A stretch of DNA of 64,000 bases from Pseudomonas rustica (GTDB lineage Bacteria; Pseudomonadota; Gammaproteobacteria; Pseudomonadales; Pseudomonadaceae), in assembly GCF_018336155.1 (NCBI RefSeq), contig NZ_JAGYHF010000013.1:104948-168947 (forward strand), given 5' to 3'. A program made the position numbers and the translations under genes. A model generated the notes under the pieces. It ran no database searches. It worked only from the letters and a program-made list of their open reading frames with translations, and was not told the DNA's origin. Of the stretch, positions 9,067-18,286 are shown piece after piece. Numbering within the stretch: position 1 is the stretch's first letter; every line of letters starts with the position of its first letter.

Positions 9067-10461
9067 TCAGTCCGGCAACTCTTCGTAGGCCCGGAATTTG
9101 CTCACGGTGGCGCAGTCGTAGCACTGCATCTGCAGGGTCAATTTGTCCATGCTGGCGTCGATATTGCTGGAGTCGCACTCGCGGCAGAACAACTGCGGAT
9201 AGTCGACCTGCGGTGCGGCGACCGGCGAACCGGTGAGAAACCGAGGCACAAACTCGTCTCGCCAGAACAGCCCCGGCGACTTGGCAAAACCGGCACCACT
9301 GTCTTTGAGCACGACGTCGTAAAGCAGGCGGGTCATGGCCGGCTGCGGCACGCGCGTATCGCGGTAGCTGTCCTTGCGCCAGTTCTCCGCCAACGCGAGC
9401 TGCGCGGTGCTCTGCATGTTGCGCGGAATGGTGTTGGAGGCGTGAGTGCGACCCTTGGAGTTGCCGGCGGCATAGAAATGCGCAGCGCTTTTCACCGCGA
9501 CTCTGGCGAAGTAGTAGATCTGGCTGACCGAGAAGTTCTGCAGCAATGTGCCGATCACTGAGTCGGCGCGAGCTTCGGCGGTGAACGCCATACCGACCAT
9601 ATTGGCCTGCAGGTGAACGTATTGAATGGATTCCTCCCGCGCGAGCCTGAAGATCAATGCGTACAACTCTCGTTTCCACCCTGGCAGTACAGGCCCGGAC
9701 AACTCTTCGTACAGGGCCAGATAGAGCATATCGCGCGTGCAGCGTACGCCTTCGTCCAGCGCGACATTGGCCCGCCAGTAAACGGCCGAATACGTGCTGA
9801 TGCTGAACTCGTCGGCCCGATTGAACGCTCGAATGTCCGATGCCGTATCGACCTGCAACGCGCCCGCCTCGTGCAGACCTTTCACCAGTTCTTCACTGAA
9901 TGCGTCGGTGGACGTGAGCTTTTCCCCTCTGAGTTCAGCATCAAGCGCGGCAATGCGTTCGCGTTCGCCTTGACCGCCGTCATCCAGCAACGCCAGCAGA
10001 GCAACTTTTTGCTGGAATCCAAGACTGGCAAAGGGCACCGGTGGGCTTGGCGTGCCGTAGCGCGCGGCCAGATCACTGCGGTCACGTTCGGCCTGATCGG
10101 CGAGTTGCTGCTTGCGCAGCCGGACACAGGCATCACAACCACACACGCTGCGCCGCGAGCCCGCACCGGCGGTGAAGTATTGATGCTCGCAATTCACACA
10201 TTTGTAAGCACTGCGCAGGGAAACCGGAGTGCCACGGGAGGGTCGGTGCATCCACATCGGCAATTCACAATACGGGCATGTCAGGTCAGCACTGACGATC
10301 GGCGGCAGCACTTTCAATACACTGCGTACGGTATCCGGCAGTTTGTACTCGGCGATCAGGTCGGCGGTTTTTTCGCCGCTGAGGTAGCGCTGGTAAAGCT
10401 GTTCCACCTGTTCCTCGGACAGATGACTGATTTCTTGCGCCCATTGGAAATATCGCTTCAT
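9067..10461 (-). CDS. Zinc-ribbon protein of unknown function
   Basis: I do not recognise this 464-residue protein. An N-terminal helical segment (residues 10-50, with EEQVEQLYQRYLSGEKTAD) looks like a small helix-turn-helix or docking module. It is followed by cysteine pairs at C62/C65 and C88/C91 (a treble-clef or zinc ribbon) and a cluster C107, C109, C112. The central 280 residues are mostly helical and hydrophilic. A second ribbon closes the protein with C426/C429 and C447/C450. The pattern suggests a nucleic-acid or protein-binding scaffold. The ATG at 10461 has AAGGATG nine bases upstream; the upstream in-frame extension lacks a ribosome site. The gene is isolated, with no operon partner. 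Confidence 0.8.
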   Translation of the reverse strand: MKRYFQWAQEISHLSEEQVEQLYQRYLSGEKTADLIAEYKLPDTVRSVLKVLPPIVSADLTCPYCELPMWMHRPSRGTPVSLRSAYKCVNCEHQYFTAGAGSRRSVCGCDACVRLRKQQLADQAERDRSDLAARYGTPSPPVPFASLGFQQKVALLALLDDGGQGERERIAALDAELRGEKLTSTDAFSEELVKGLHEAGALQVDTASDIRAFNRADEFSISTYSAVYWRANVALDEGVRCTRDMLYLALYEELSGPVLPGWKRELYALIFRLAREESIQYVHLQANMVGMAFTAEARADSVIGTLLQNFSVSQIYYFARVAVKSAAHFYAAGNSKGRTHASNTIPRNMQSTAQLALAENWRKDSYRDTRVPQPAMTRLLYDVVLKDSGAGFAKSPGLFWRDEFVPRFLTGSPVAAPQVDYPQLFCRECDSSNIDASMDKLTLQMQCYDCATVSKFRAYEELPD

Positions 10462-10745
10462 CAAAAGACATCCTTTTTTGCATGTTGGCCATCGCACTCC
10501 GTTGCGTTCGAACAGCAAAATCTGACGGCAAACATCCGCCAAAACAAGCGAAAAGGCCTCCAATTCACGCTATTTTTATTCTTCTCAAAAACCCTACGAG
10601 GCCAGCGGATTTTTCTTACTCGACTCTGGGAATAGTCTTTAAGAACAGCCCTGCATTCGACGATGTTTCAGCAGAAATTCCCTCAGGCTGGCAAAATCGC
10701 ACTTTTTGCGCACTGTCTACCGCGTTAGCCCACCAGGAATTCCCC

Positions 10746-11099
10746 ATGCAAATGACCACCGCCCTATTGATCGTCAACCCATGCGACGACGAAGAAGACA
10801 ACATGGCCATGCTCTGCTGCCACAGCGACAAGGGCGACATGTTCCTGATGAGCCGCTATCCGGACGAGGATGAGCTGGAAATCACCCTGGACGGCGAGCC
10901 TTCGACGCTGGACGGCGTGAAGGTCACGTTGAGCTCGACGCTGCTGAAGATTGAAATCGGCGCGGCGGATGCTGATGCGCTGAATGGGGATGATGTGCTG
11001 GAGATCAGCTTTAACCCGGATATGGTTGATCTGGATGAGGTGGTGGAGACGTTGACGAATATTCTGGATGGGACGGGCACGTTTATTAACGAGGTTTGA
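10746..11099 (+). CDS. Small acidic conserved protein of unknown function
   Basis: The 117-residue product is strongly acidic (for example NPCDDEEDNMAMLC and DVLEISFNPDMVDLDEVV) and reads as an alternating beta-sandwich-like protein without signal peptide or membrane segment. I cannot name the family. The ATG at 10746 is preferred because CAGGAATT sits just upstream and the region before it (10482-10745) has intergenic base composition although the frame is open. It is a single-gene unit followed by two palindromic repeats. Confidence 0.75.
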   Translation: MQMTTALLIVNPCDDEEDNMAMLCCHSDKGDMFLMSRYPDEDELEITLDGEPSTLDGVKVTLSSTLLKIEIGAADADALNGDDVLEISFNPDMVDLDEVVETLTNILDGTGTFINEV

Positions 11100-11111
11100 T
11101 GGCGTCCGGCA

Positions 11112-11195
11112 GGGCCTCTTCGCGGGCAAGCCTTGCTCCTACGTTTCGGTGCACGACAATCGATTGTAGGAGCAAGGCTTGCCCGCGAAGAGGAC
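11112..11195. repeat. REP/BIME-like inverted pair (family A variant)
   Basis: Opposed arms CTTCGCGGGCAAGCCTTGCTCC and their complement differ from the usual family-A core by GCAAGCCTTGC. They immediately follow the small acidic protein gene. Confidence 0.8.
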
Positions 11196-11228
11196 ACCAC
11201 CAACAACACCCTTCTGACAGACCGTCAG

Positions 11229-11300
11229 AGATCGCAGCCTGCGGCAGCTCCTACATTGGAATGCAATCACGTGTAGGAGCTGCCGCAGGCTGCGATCTTT
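11229..11300. repeat. REP-like palindrome (family B variant)
   Basis: Arms with the core GATCGCAGCCTGCGGCAGCTCC form a near-perfect inverted repeat around a 20-base loop, 30 bases after the previous REP pair and 117 bases before the MoxR gene. The remaining bases to 11416 must contain the promoter of the bat-like operon. Confidence 0.8.
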
Positions 11301-11416
11301 TGCCCTTTTCTACAAAATGCCGTTAGTCGCCACCCCCCGCGATGGATTAAAGTAACGCCCCCAGCCCCGGCGTTATCCGAACGCCCGTGGCCACCCCTTT
11401 CCAGGAACAGTCACCG

Positions 11417-12376
11417 ATGGAACATCGTGAAGCGCTGCTGGCGCTGCGAACCTTTCTTTCAACGCAGATTCTCGGCCAGGAAAAACTCATCGAGCGTTTG
11501 CTCATCGCCCTGCTCGCCGACGGCCATATGCTGGTCGAGGGCGCCCCGGGTCTGGCCAAGACCAAAGCGATCAAAGAACTCGCCGAGGGCATCGAAGCCC
11601 AGTTCCATCGCATCCAGTTCACCCCTGACCTGCTGCCCGCCGACATCACCGGCACCGAGATCTATCGCCCGGAAACCGGCAGTTTCGTGTTCCAGCAAGG
11701 GCCGATCTTCCACAACTTGGTGCTGGCGGACGAAATCAACCGCGCGCCGGCCAAGGTGCAATCGGCGCTGCTCGAAGCCATGGCCGAGCGTCAGGTCAGC
11801 GTCGGCCGCAGCACCTACGAGCTGTCGCCGCTGTTTCTGGTGATGGCCACGCAGAACCCGATCGAGCAGGAAGGCACCTACCCGCTGCCGGAAGCGCAGC
11901 TCGATCGTTTCCTCATGCACGTAAAAATCGGTTTCCCGGATGCCGCCGTCGAACGCCGCATCCTCCAACAGGCCCGTGGCGAAGCGCTGAATGGCGAGAC
12001 CAAGCCCGAGCGCCGGGTCAGCCAGCAGGCGATCTTCGCTGCACGCAAGGAAATTCTCGGTCTGTACATGGCCGATGCCGTGGAGGAATACCTGGTGCAA
12101 CTGGTCATGGCCACCCGTACGCCGGCCAAGTTCGATCCGGAAATGGCCGAGTGGATTGCTTACGGCGCCAGCCCACGCGGCTCGATTGCTCTTGACCGCT
12201 GCGCCCGCGCCCACGCCTGGCTGGCCGGTCGCGACTTCGTCAGCCCGGAAGACATTCAAGCGGTGCTGTTCGACGTGTTGCGTCACCGCATCATCTTGTC
12301 GTTTGAAGCCGAAGCCGCCGGCATCGATCAGGATCGGGTGGTGCAGCGGATTCTCGACGTCGTAGCCGTCGCTTGA
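11417..12376 (+). CDS. MoxR-family AAA+ ATPase
   Basis: The 319-residue protein is a MoxR-type AAA+ chaperone. Walker A is GAPGLAKT (about residue 45), Walker B is LVLADEINRAPAKVQ (about residue 108), sensor 1 is VMATQNPIEQEGTYPLPEAQ, and a lid domain carries the arginine finger region YGASPRGSIALDR. MoxR ATPases act with VWA-domain proteins in metal insertion or complex assembly, and this gene opens the six-gene operon running to 18259. The ATG at 11417 follows a CAGGAACAGTCACCG site. In Bacteroides and Francisella the equivalent bat operon is linked to aerotolerance and stress survival; the role in Pseudomonas is inferred from those. Confidence 0.95.
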   Translation: MEHREALLALRTFLSTQILGQEKLIERLLIALLADGHMLVEGAPGLAKTKAIKELAEGIEAQFHRIQFTPDLLPADITGTEIYRPETGSFVFQQGPIFHNLVLADEINRAPAKVQSALLEAMAERQVSVGRSTYELSPLFLVMATQNPIEQEGTYPLPEAQLDRFLMHVKIGFPDAAVERRILQQARGEALNGETKPERRVSQQAIFAARKEILGLYMADAVEEYLVQLVMATRTPAKFDPEMAEWIAYGASPRGSIALDRCARAHAWLAGRDFVSPEDIQAVLFDVLRHRIILSFEAEAAGIDQDRVVQRILDVVAVA

Positions 12377-12381
12377 CCCCC

Positions 12382-13326
12382 ATGAACGCCCCCCAGCCTT
12401 CCCAACCGGGCATCCGTGTCAGCCTCGCCGAGCTGATCGAGATGCGTCACCGGGTGCGCGAAGTGCAGCTGTTTTCCACGCCGAGTCAGCGCAGCCCGCT
12501 GATCGGCCTGCATCACTCGAAATTCCGTGGTCGCGGTGTCGACTTCGATCAAGTGCGCGTGTATCAGGCCGGCGACGACGTGCGCACCATCGACTGGCGC
12601 GTGACCGCTCGCACACAAGAGCCGCACACCAAGCTGTTCCATGAAGAACGCGAACGGCCGATTTTCATCATGGTCGAGCAAAGCACGCGGTTGTTTTTCG
12701 GCTCGGGGCTGATGTTCAAATCGGTGTTGGCCGCACAAGTCGCGGCGCTGATCGGCTGGGCCGCGCTCGGCCACAACGACCGGGTAGGTGGGCTGGTGTT
12801 CGGCGACAACGAGCACTACGAAATCAAACCACGGCGCAGCAAGCAGAGCCTGCTGCAATTGCTCAACCGTTTGGTCAAGGTCAATCAATCGCTGCACAGC
12901 GAACGTGAGCCGGATCGCGATGCCTTCGGCGTGGCCCTGCGCCGCGCCCGCGAAGTGCTGCGCCCCGGCAGTCTGGCCATTGTGATTTGCGATGAGCGCG
13001 CGCTGTCCGACAGCGCCGAGCAACAACTGAGCCTGTTAGCACGTCATTGCGACCTGCTGATGCTGCCGATTTCCGATCCACTCGATCACGCCCTCCCCGC
13101 CGCCGGCCTTTTACGATTCGCCGAACGTGGCGCACAACTTGAGCTCGACACGCTGAATTTTGATTTGCGCCAAACCTATCGCGCGCAGGCCGAAGCGCGC
13201 ATCGCTCGCTGGGAATTGCTCGCACAGAAGTTGCGGGTGCTGCTGATGCCGTTGAGCACGCAGAGTGAAATGGTCGAACAGATGCGCGAATTCCTCAACC
13301 CGCAGCGTCCGGGGAAAGGTCGATGA
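12382..13326 (+). CDS. DUF58 domain protein (MoxR-associated)
   Basis: The 314-residue protein carries the DUF58 signature: HHSKFRGRGVDFDQVRVYQAGDD followed by RTIDWRVTAR (residues about 45-75), then a degenerate VWA-like fold. DUF58 proteins are encoded beside MoxR ATPases almost universally and are thought to be their partners. A TTG 9 bases upstream is in frame, but the ATG at 12382 is the more likely start. The stop overlaps the next gene's ATG by four bases (ATGA), so translation is probably coupled. Confidence 0.9.
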   Translation: MNAPQPSQPGIRVSLAELIEMRHRVREVQLFSTPSQRSPLIGLHHSKFRGRGVDFDQVRVYQAGDDVRTIDWRVTARTQEPHTKLFHEERERPIFIMVEQSTRLFFGSGLMFKSVLAAQVAALIGWAALGHNDRVGGLVFGDNEHYEIKPRRSKQSLLQLLNRLVKVNQSLHSEREPDRDAFGVALRRAREVLRPGSLAIVICDERALSDSAEQQLSLLARHCDLLMLPISDPLDHALPAAGLLRFAERGAQLELDTLNFDLRQTYRAQAEARIARWELLAQKLRVLLMPLSTQSEMVEQMREFLNPQRPGKGR

Positions 13327-13820
13327 ACGAACTCGACCAATTGCAACCGCTGATCTCGCCGCCGCCGATTGCTTTTTGGCCTCCGGCGCCGGGCTGGTGG
13401 TTATTACTGCTGTTATTGCCGCTGCTCGGTTACGCCGTATGGCGCCTGCGCCGTTTCATTCCCATGAAGAAACGCCCGATCGTGCGCGCTGAACAGCCAC
13501 TCGATCCGGTGCGCGTCGCTGCCCTCGCAGAACTGGCGCAGATGCCCAAACCCTACGACGGCGCCCCGGCCGGCGCGTGGCTGCAACAGGTCAATGGCCT
13601 GCTCAAACGCCTGTGTCGCAACCATTATCCCTACAGCCAGAGCCACACCCTTAATGGCCGAAAGTGGCTGGCGTTCCTCGACAACCGTTGCCCCGCCGCT
13701 GGCCTGACGCGCTGGATGGTGCTGGTCGAAGGCGCGTACAAACCGGAATGCAAACTCGACGACAAGGCCATCGCCGGCCTGACGCAAGCCGTCGACACGT
13801 GGATTCGCAAACATGTTTGA
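13323..13820 (+). CDS. DUF4381 small membrane protein of the bat-like operon
   Basis: The 165-residue product has one hydrophobic helix (WWLLLLLLPLLGYAVWRL, about residues 25-42), followed by a basic cytoplasmic stretch and a soluble helical tail. Its length, the PPPIAFWPPAPGWW opening and its place between DUF58 and VWA genes match DUF4381, a family found only in such operons. It probably anchors or bridges the VWA components at the inner membrane. It overlaps both neighbours by a few bases (four upstream, eight downstream). Confidence 0.88.
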   Translation: MNELDQLQPLISPPPIAFWPPAPGWWLLLLLLPLLGYAVWRLRRFIPMKKRPIVRAEQPLDPVRVAALAELAQMPKPYDGAPAGAWLQQVNGLLKRLCRNHYPYSQSHTLNGRKWLAFLDNRCPAAGLTRWMVLVEGAYKPECKLDDKAIAGLTQAVDTWIRKHV

Positions 13821-14892
13821 GTTCGCCTGGCCGTGGATTTTTCTGCTGTTACCGCTGCCGTGGCTGATGCGCCTCGTATTGCCGGTGGCCGACAGCGGCG
13901 AACCGGCGCTGAAAGTCAGCTTTCTGTCCGACCTCGAAGGCCTCGCCCGCCGTCGTGCCCGCGCCAATTTGCCTGCGTGGCGCCAGCAAGCGCCGTTCAT
14001 GTTGTTGTGGTTGCTACTGCTGACTGCCGCTGCGCGCCCGCAATGGCTGGGCGAACCGTTGCCAATTGCCGCCAGTGGCCGAGATTTGTTGGTGGCGGTG
14101 GACGTGTCCGGTTCGATGGATTTTCCCGACATGCAGTGGCAGGACGAAGAAGTCAGTCGCCTGTCCTTGGTGCAGCATCTGCTCGGTGACTTCCTGGAAA
14201 GCCGTGACGGCGACCGGGTCGGCCTGATCCTCTTCGGCAGTCAGGCCTACCTGCAAGCGCCGCTGACCTTTGATCGCCACACCGTGCGCGTCTGGCTCGA
14301 TGAAGCGCGGATCGGCATTGCCGGCAAGAACACCGCCATCGGCGACGCCATCGGTCTGGGCCTGAAACGCTTGCGCATGCGTCCAGCACAAAGCCGTGTG
14401 CTGATTCTGGTCACCGACGGCGCCAACAATGGCGGCGAAATCGATCCGTTGACGGCGGCAAAACTGGCGGCCAGTGAAGGCGTGAAGATTTACCCGATCG
14501 GCATCGGCGCCAATCCTGAGGACAGCGGTTCGACCGGCCTGCTCGGCGTCAATCCAAGCCTGGATCTCGATGAGCCGGCGCTCAAGGAAATCGCCGAAGT
14601 CACCGGCGGGCAATACTTCCGCGCGCATGATGGCCAGGAACTGCAAGCGATCAAGGACACCCTCGACCAGCTCGAACCGGTGACCCAACAACCGACCCAG
14701 GCACGTCCTGCGCAAGCCTTGTATCACTGGCCGCTGGCGTTGGCGCTGTGGTTGAGCCTGTTGTTGGTTGCCCGCGAATTGTGGCCGGACAACCCGCTGC
14801 AACGCCTGTTCAACAAGGAGCTTAATCTGCAAAGTCCGCTGCCTGACTGGCGCGAGCGTCTCAAACGCCTGCGTCTGCGGAGGCGTCGATGA
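13813..14892 (+). CDS. VWA-domain membrane protein (BatA-like)
   Basis: The 359-residue protein has an N-terminal membrane helix pair (FAWPWIFLLLPLPWLMRL and an APFMLLWLLLLTAAA helix near residue 60), a VWA domain (about residues 90-280) and a C-terminal membrane helix (LALALWLSLLLVARELW). The metal-ion-dependent adhesion site is intact: DVSGSM near residue 97, a threonine in GKNTAIGDAIG, and an aspartate in LVTDGANNGG. This is the BatA arrangement: a membrane-anchored VWA module facing the periplasm, presumably a target of the MoxR ATPase. It overlaps the next gene by four bases. Confidence 0.92.
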   Translation: MFEFAWPWIFLLLPLPWLMRLVLPVADSGEPALKVSFLSDLEGLARRRARANLPAWRQQAPFMLLWLLLLTAAARPQWLGEPLPIAASGRDLLVAVDVSGSMDFPDMQWQDEEVSRLSLVQHLLGDFLESRDGDRVGLILFGSQAYLQAPLTFDRHTVRVWLDEARIGIAGKNTAIGDAIGLGLKRLRMRPAQSRVLILVTDGANNGGEIDPLTAAKLAASEGVKIYPIGIGANPEDSGSTGLLGVNPSLDLDEPALKEIAEVTGGQYFRAHDGQELQAIKDTLDQLEPVTQQPTQARPAQALYHWPLALALWLSLLLVARELWPDNPLQRLFNKELNLQSPLPDWRERLKRLRLRRRR

Positions 14893-16628
14893 TTGCCCTC
14901 TGGCCGCACTGGTTCCGTCCGTGGTGGTTGCTGCTGTTGCCGCTGCTCGGCTGGCTGATCTGGCAACTCTGGCACCGGCAAAAACGCGCCGGACGCTGGC
15001 AGATGATTCTGCCGCCGGCGTTCCACGCCACCCTGCTCAGTGGCGGCAGCGGTCGCGACAGCAAACTGCCGTGGGTGGCCCTTGGCGTGGCGTGGCTGCT
15101 GACGATTCTCGCGTTGCTCGGGCCGAGCTGGGAGCGCGTCGAACAGACCAGCCAAAAACCCGCCGATCCGTTGGTGATCGTGCTGGAACTGACCCCGGAA
15201 ATGCTCGCCACCGACTCACCACCGACGCGACTGGAACAAGCGCGGCGCAAGGTGTTCGACCTGTTGCAGGCGCGCAGCGATGCGCAGACCGCGATCGTCG
15301 TTTACGCCGGCAGCGCCCACACGCTGGTGCCGCTGTCGGATGATCTGGCGACCAGCCGCAATCTGCTTGATGCACTCAAGCCGTCGCTGATGCCGGAAAG
15401 CGGCCATCGCGCCGATCTCGCCGTCGCCAAAGCGCTGGACTTACTCAAACAAGGTGCACTCGGCCAAGGGCGGATTCTGCTGGTTGGTTCGTCACTGAGC
15501 GAAGATGAACGGCAAGGCATTCGCCGGGCGCTCAACGGGCAATCTGCGCAGCTGTTGATGCTCGGTATCGGCACCGCCGAAGGCGCGCCGATTGCGCAGG
15601 AGGACGGCAGTTTCCTCAAAGACGAACAAGGCGCGATCCGTGTGCCGCAACTCGACAGCCCGGGCCTGGCGGCATTCATTAATAGCGTCGGCGGTGACTA
15701 CCACGCGGCGCGTCTGGATGAAGCCGATCTCGGCGCACTCGGCCTGCTCAACGGCCCGCGCAGTTTGCGCAGCGATGGCCAGACCGTGCGCCTCGACACG
15801 TGGGCTGATCAGGGTTATTGGTTGCTGCTGCCACTGCTGCTGCTCGCGGCCTGTGCCGGGCGGCGTGGCTGGCTGTTTTGCCTGCCGCTGCTGTTCTGCC
15901 TGCCGCAGCCGAGCTACGCTTTTGACTTCGAAGACTTGTGGCTGCGCCCCGATCAGCAAGGCCTGCACTTGCTCAAACAGAAACGCCCCGCCGAAGCCGC
16001 AGAACATTTTGACGATCACCAGTGGCAAGGGGTGGCGTTGTACGAGGCCGGCGACTACAGTGGCGCCGCCCAGCGTTTTGCCGAAGGCAGCGATGCCCGC
16101 GCCCACTACAATCGTGGCAACGCTTTGGCGAAAAGCGGTGAGCTGGACGCGGCGATCGACGCCTATGAACAGGCGCTGGAGCTGCAACCGGATCTGCGTC
16201 CGGCACAGACCAACAAGGCGCTGGTGGAAAATCTGCTGAAGCAGAAAAGCACCCCGCCACCGGTCGATCCGGAAAGCCAGCAGCCCGAACAGAATCTGCC
16301 GGGCGGTGAACCGCCGCCGCCGACCGCGCCGCCACCAGCGGTGAAAAGCGAAACCCAGAGTGAGGCGCAATCCGGCGAGTCTGCCAGTGAACCGCCGCCG
16401 ACCACACCGCCGCAGCCAGGCCCGAATGAGGTGCCGGGCAGCAACGATGAGGAAGAGGAAACCAACACCGTGCCAACGCTGCGCCCGACCGAGGACAACC
16501 TTGAAGGCGAGCAACGTCAGGCACTGGAACAATGGCTGGGCAAAATCCCGGACGATCCGGGCGAACTGCTGCGACGCAAATTCTGGTACGAACAGCAACA
16601 ACATCAGGATCAGGAAAACACTCGATGA
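14889..16628 (+). CDS. VWA plus TPR membrane protein (BatB/BatC-like fusion)
   Basis: The 579-residue protein combines a BatB-like half (membrane helices at each end of a VWA domain, about residues 1-330) with a BatC-like TPR half (HYNRGNALAKSGELDAAIDAYEQALE, here ending near residue 440) and a long proline- and glutamate-rich tail. Unlike the gene before it, its adhesion-site residues are replaced: the DxSxS motif reads ELTPE and the later aspartate position reads LLVGSS. It may therefore be structural rather than metal-binding. It is translationally coupled on both sides by ATGA overlaps. Confidence 0.9.
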   Translation: MIALWPHWFRPWWLLLLPLLGWLIWQLWHRQKRAGRWQMILPPAFHATLLSGGSGRDSKLPWVALGVAWLLTILALLGPSWERVEQTSQKPADPLVIVLELTPEMLATDSPPTRLEQARRKVFDLLQARSDAQTAIVVYAGSAHTLVPLSDDLATSRNLLDALKPSLMPESGHRADLAVAKALDLLKQGALGQGRILLVGSSLSEDERQGIRRALNGQSAQLLMLGIGTAEGAPIAQEDGSFLKDEQGAIRVPQLDSPGLAAFINSVGGDYHAARLDEADLGALGLLNGPRSLRSDGQTVRLDTWADQGYWLLLPLLLLAACAGRRGWLFCLPLLFCLPQPSYAFDFEDLWLRPDQQGLHLLKQKRPAEAAEHFDDHQWQGVALYEAGDYSGAAQRFAEGSDARAHYNRGNALAKSGELDAAIDAYEQALELQPDLRPAQTNKALVENLLKQKSTPPPVDPESQQPEQNLPGGEPPPPTAPPPAVKSETQSEAQSGESASEPPPTTPPQPGPNEVPGSNDEEEETNTVPTLRPTEDNLEGEQRQALEQWLGKIPDDPGELLRRKFWYEQQQHQDQENTR

Positions 16629-18259
16629 CCCGCTTCACCGCTCTCTTGCTGCCCCTGCTGCTCTGCACGACCGCCAACGCGGCCGAGCTGATCGCCAGTG
16701 TGGATCGCAGTCGCCTGAATTCCGGCGAGACGGTCGAGCTCACCCTCGAAATCAGCGACGTCACCCAGTTCGGCAAACCCGACCTGACCCCGCTGGAGCC
16801 GCTGTTCGAAGTGCGCGGCACGCGGCAGGTCAACCAGCTCAATACCCTCAACGGCGACAACCGCGCGACCACACGCTGGATCATCACGTTGCTGCCGAAA
16901 GAGAACGGCAGCGTGGTGATTCCCTCGCTGCAAATGGGCGAGGTGCAGAGCCAGCCGATCACCGTGCAAGTGGTCGAAAGCGACACCCGCGAAGACAAAA
17001 ACAGCCTTGATCCGGTGTTTATCGAAGCGAGTCTCGATCAGTCCAGCGTGTATGTGCAGGCGCAGGCGATCCTCACCGTGCGCGTCTACCACTCGGTTTC
17101 GCTGTACGACGACAGCAGCCTGTCGCCGCTGCAAATCGTCGATGCGCGGGTTGAGCAGCTCGGCGACACGCGCACCTACGAGAAAGACATCAACGGTGTG
17201 CGCCACGGCGTCATCGAAATGCGCTACGCGATCTATCCGCAGCACAGCGGTTTGCTGACGATCACCCCGCAGACCTTCAGCGCCACGCTGGTCGACACGC
17301 AACCGGCCCAGGACACCAGCCCACAAGGGCCGAAGCCGGGCAAACTGATGCGCGTCACCTCTTCGGAAATCCCGCTGACGGTCAAGCCCAAACCGCTGAC
17401 TTATCCTGCCGATGCGCCATGGCTGCCGGCACGCAGCCTGAGCCTGAGCGAGAGCTGGAACCCGGAGCCGGAGCACACGCAGATCGGCGATTCGCTGACC
17501 CGCAGCCTGACCCTGAAAGTCGAAGGTCTGGCCGCCTCGCAATTGCCCGCCCTGCCCGCCACCGACGTCAACGGCCTGCGCCGCTACCCCGATCAACCGG
17601 TGCTGAGCAATCAAAGCAACGACCGCGGCATGATCGGCAGCCGTGAAGAACGCGAAGCACTGGTGCCGAGCCGCAGCGGCTCGATCGACCTGCCGACGGT
17701 GGACGTGGTGTGGTGGAACACCTTCGAAGATCATCTGGAACACAGCAGCCTGCCGGCGCGCACCCTGCAAGTCGCCAATAACCCGAGCCTGCAAGTCGAC
17801 ACGCCGACGGGCAATCTGCAACCTGGGATTGTCGATAACGACACGCTGTGGTGGTGGAAACTCAGCACGCTGATACTGGCCTGCACCACCCTGCTCGGAT
17901 TTGGTCTGTGGTGGCGAGCGCGCTGGCAGCCGGCGATCCTGCGCGCCGCACAAACCGGCCCTAGCCCGCGCACCTTGCTCGACGACATCAAACGCGCGAG
18001 CCAGGCCAATGACCCGCAGGCAACGCGGCAGGCGCTGGATGCCTGGGCGCGTCAGCAGCCGGAGACGCTGGCGGACATGGCGGCGCGGTTTGTGCCGTTG
18101 TCGGATGCGCTGGATGGGCTCAATGGCGCCTTGTATAGCGAAACCGGGCAGCATTGGCAGGGCGAGGATTTGTGGCGAGCAATCCGCGCAATTCCGACCG
18201 CCGAGCGCGTGCACGACCCGGTGGGCGACAGCGGCTTGCCACCGCTCTACCCCAAATAA
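16625..18259 (+). CDS. BatD-like membrane protein
   Basis: The 544-residue protein has a signal peptide (MTRFTALLLPLLLCTTANA), several beta-sandwich repeats typical of BatD (SVDRSRLNSGETVELTLEI and ASLDQSSVYVQAQAILTVRV open two of them), a C-terminal membrane helix (LSTLILACTTLLGFGLWW, near residue 420) and a cytoplasmic helical tail of about 110 residues. It ends the six-gene operon. The ATG at 16625 overlaps the previous stop as ATGA and begins the signal peptide; the open frame upstream is a shadow of the previous gene. BatD is thought to form the periplasmic part of the Bat complex. Confidence 0.9.
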   Translation: MTRFTALLLPLLLCTTANAAELIASVDRSRLNSGETVELTLEISDVTQFGKPDLTPLEPLFEVRGTRQVNQLNTLNGDNRATTRWIITLLPKENGSVVIPSLQMGEVQSQPITVQVVESDTREDKNSLDPVFIEASLDQSSVYVQAQAILTVRVYHSVSLYDDSSLSPLQIVDARVEQLGDTRTYEKDINGVRHGVIEMRYAIYPQHSGLLTITPQTFSATLVDTQPAQDTSPQGPKPGKLMRVTSSEIPLTVKPKPLTYPADAPWLPARSLSLSESWNPEPEHTQIGDSLTRSLTLKVEGLAASQLPALPATDVNGLRRYPDQPVLSNQSNDRGMIGSREEREALVPSRSGSIDLPTVDVVWWNTFEDHLEHSSLPARTLQVANNPSLQVDTPTGNLQPGIVDNDTLWWWKLSTLILACTTLLGFGLWWRARWQPAILRAAQTGPSPRTLLDDIKRASQANDPQATRQALDAWARQQPETLADMAARFVPLSDALDGLNGALYSETGQHWQGEDLWRAIRAIPTAERVHDPVGDSGLPPLYPK

Positions 18260-18286
18260 CCCCCTCTCTAGAATGTAGGAGCCGCC

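Noticed and set aside
10482..10745. Long N-terminal extension of the small acidic protein
   Set aside because: The base composition is intergenic, no ribosome site precedes it, and a good AGGA-type site lies directly before the ATG at 10746.
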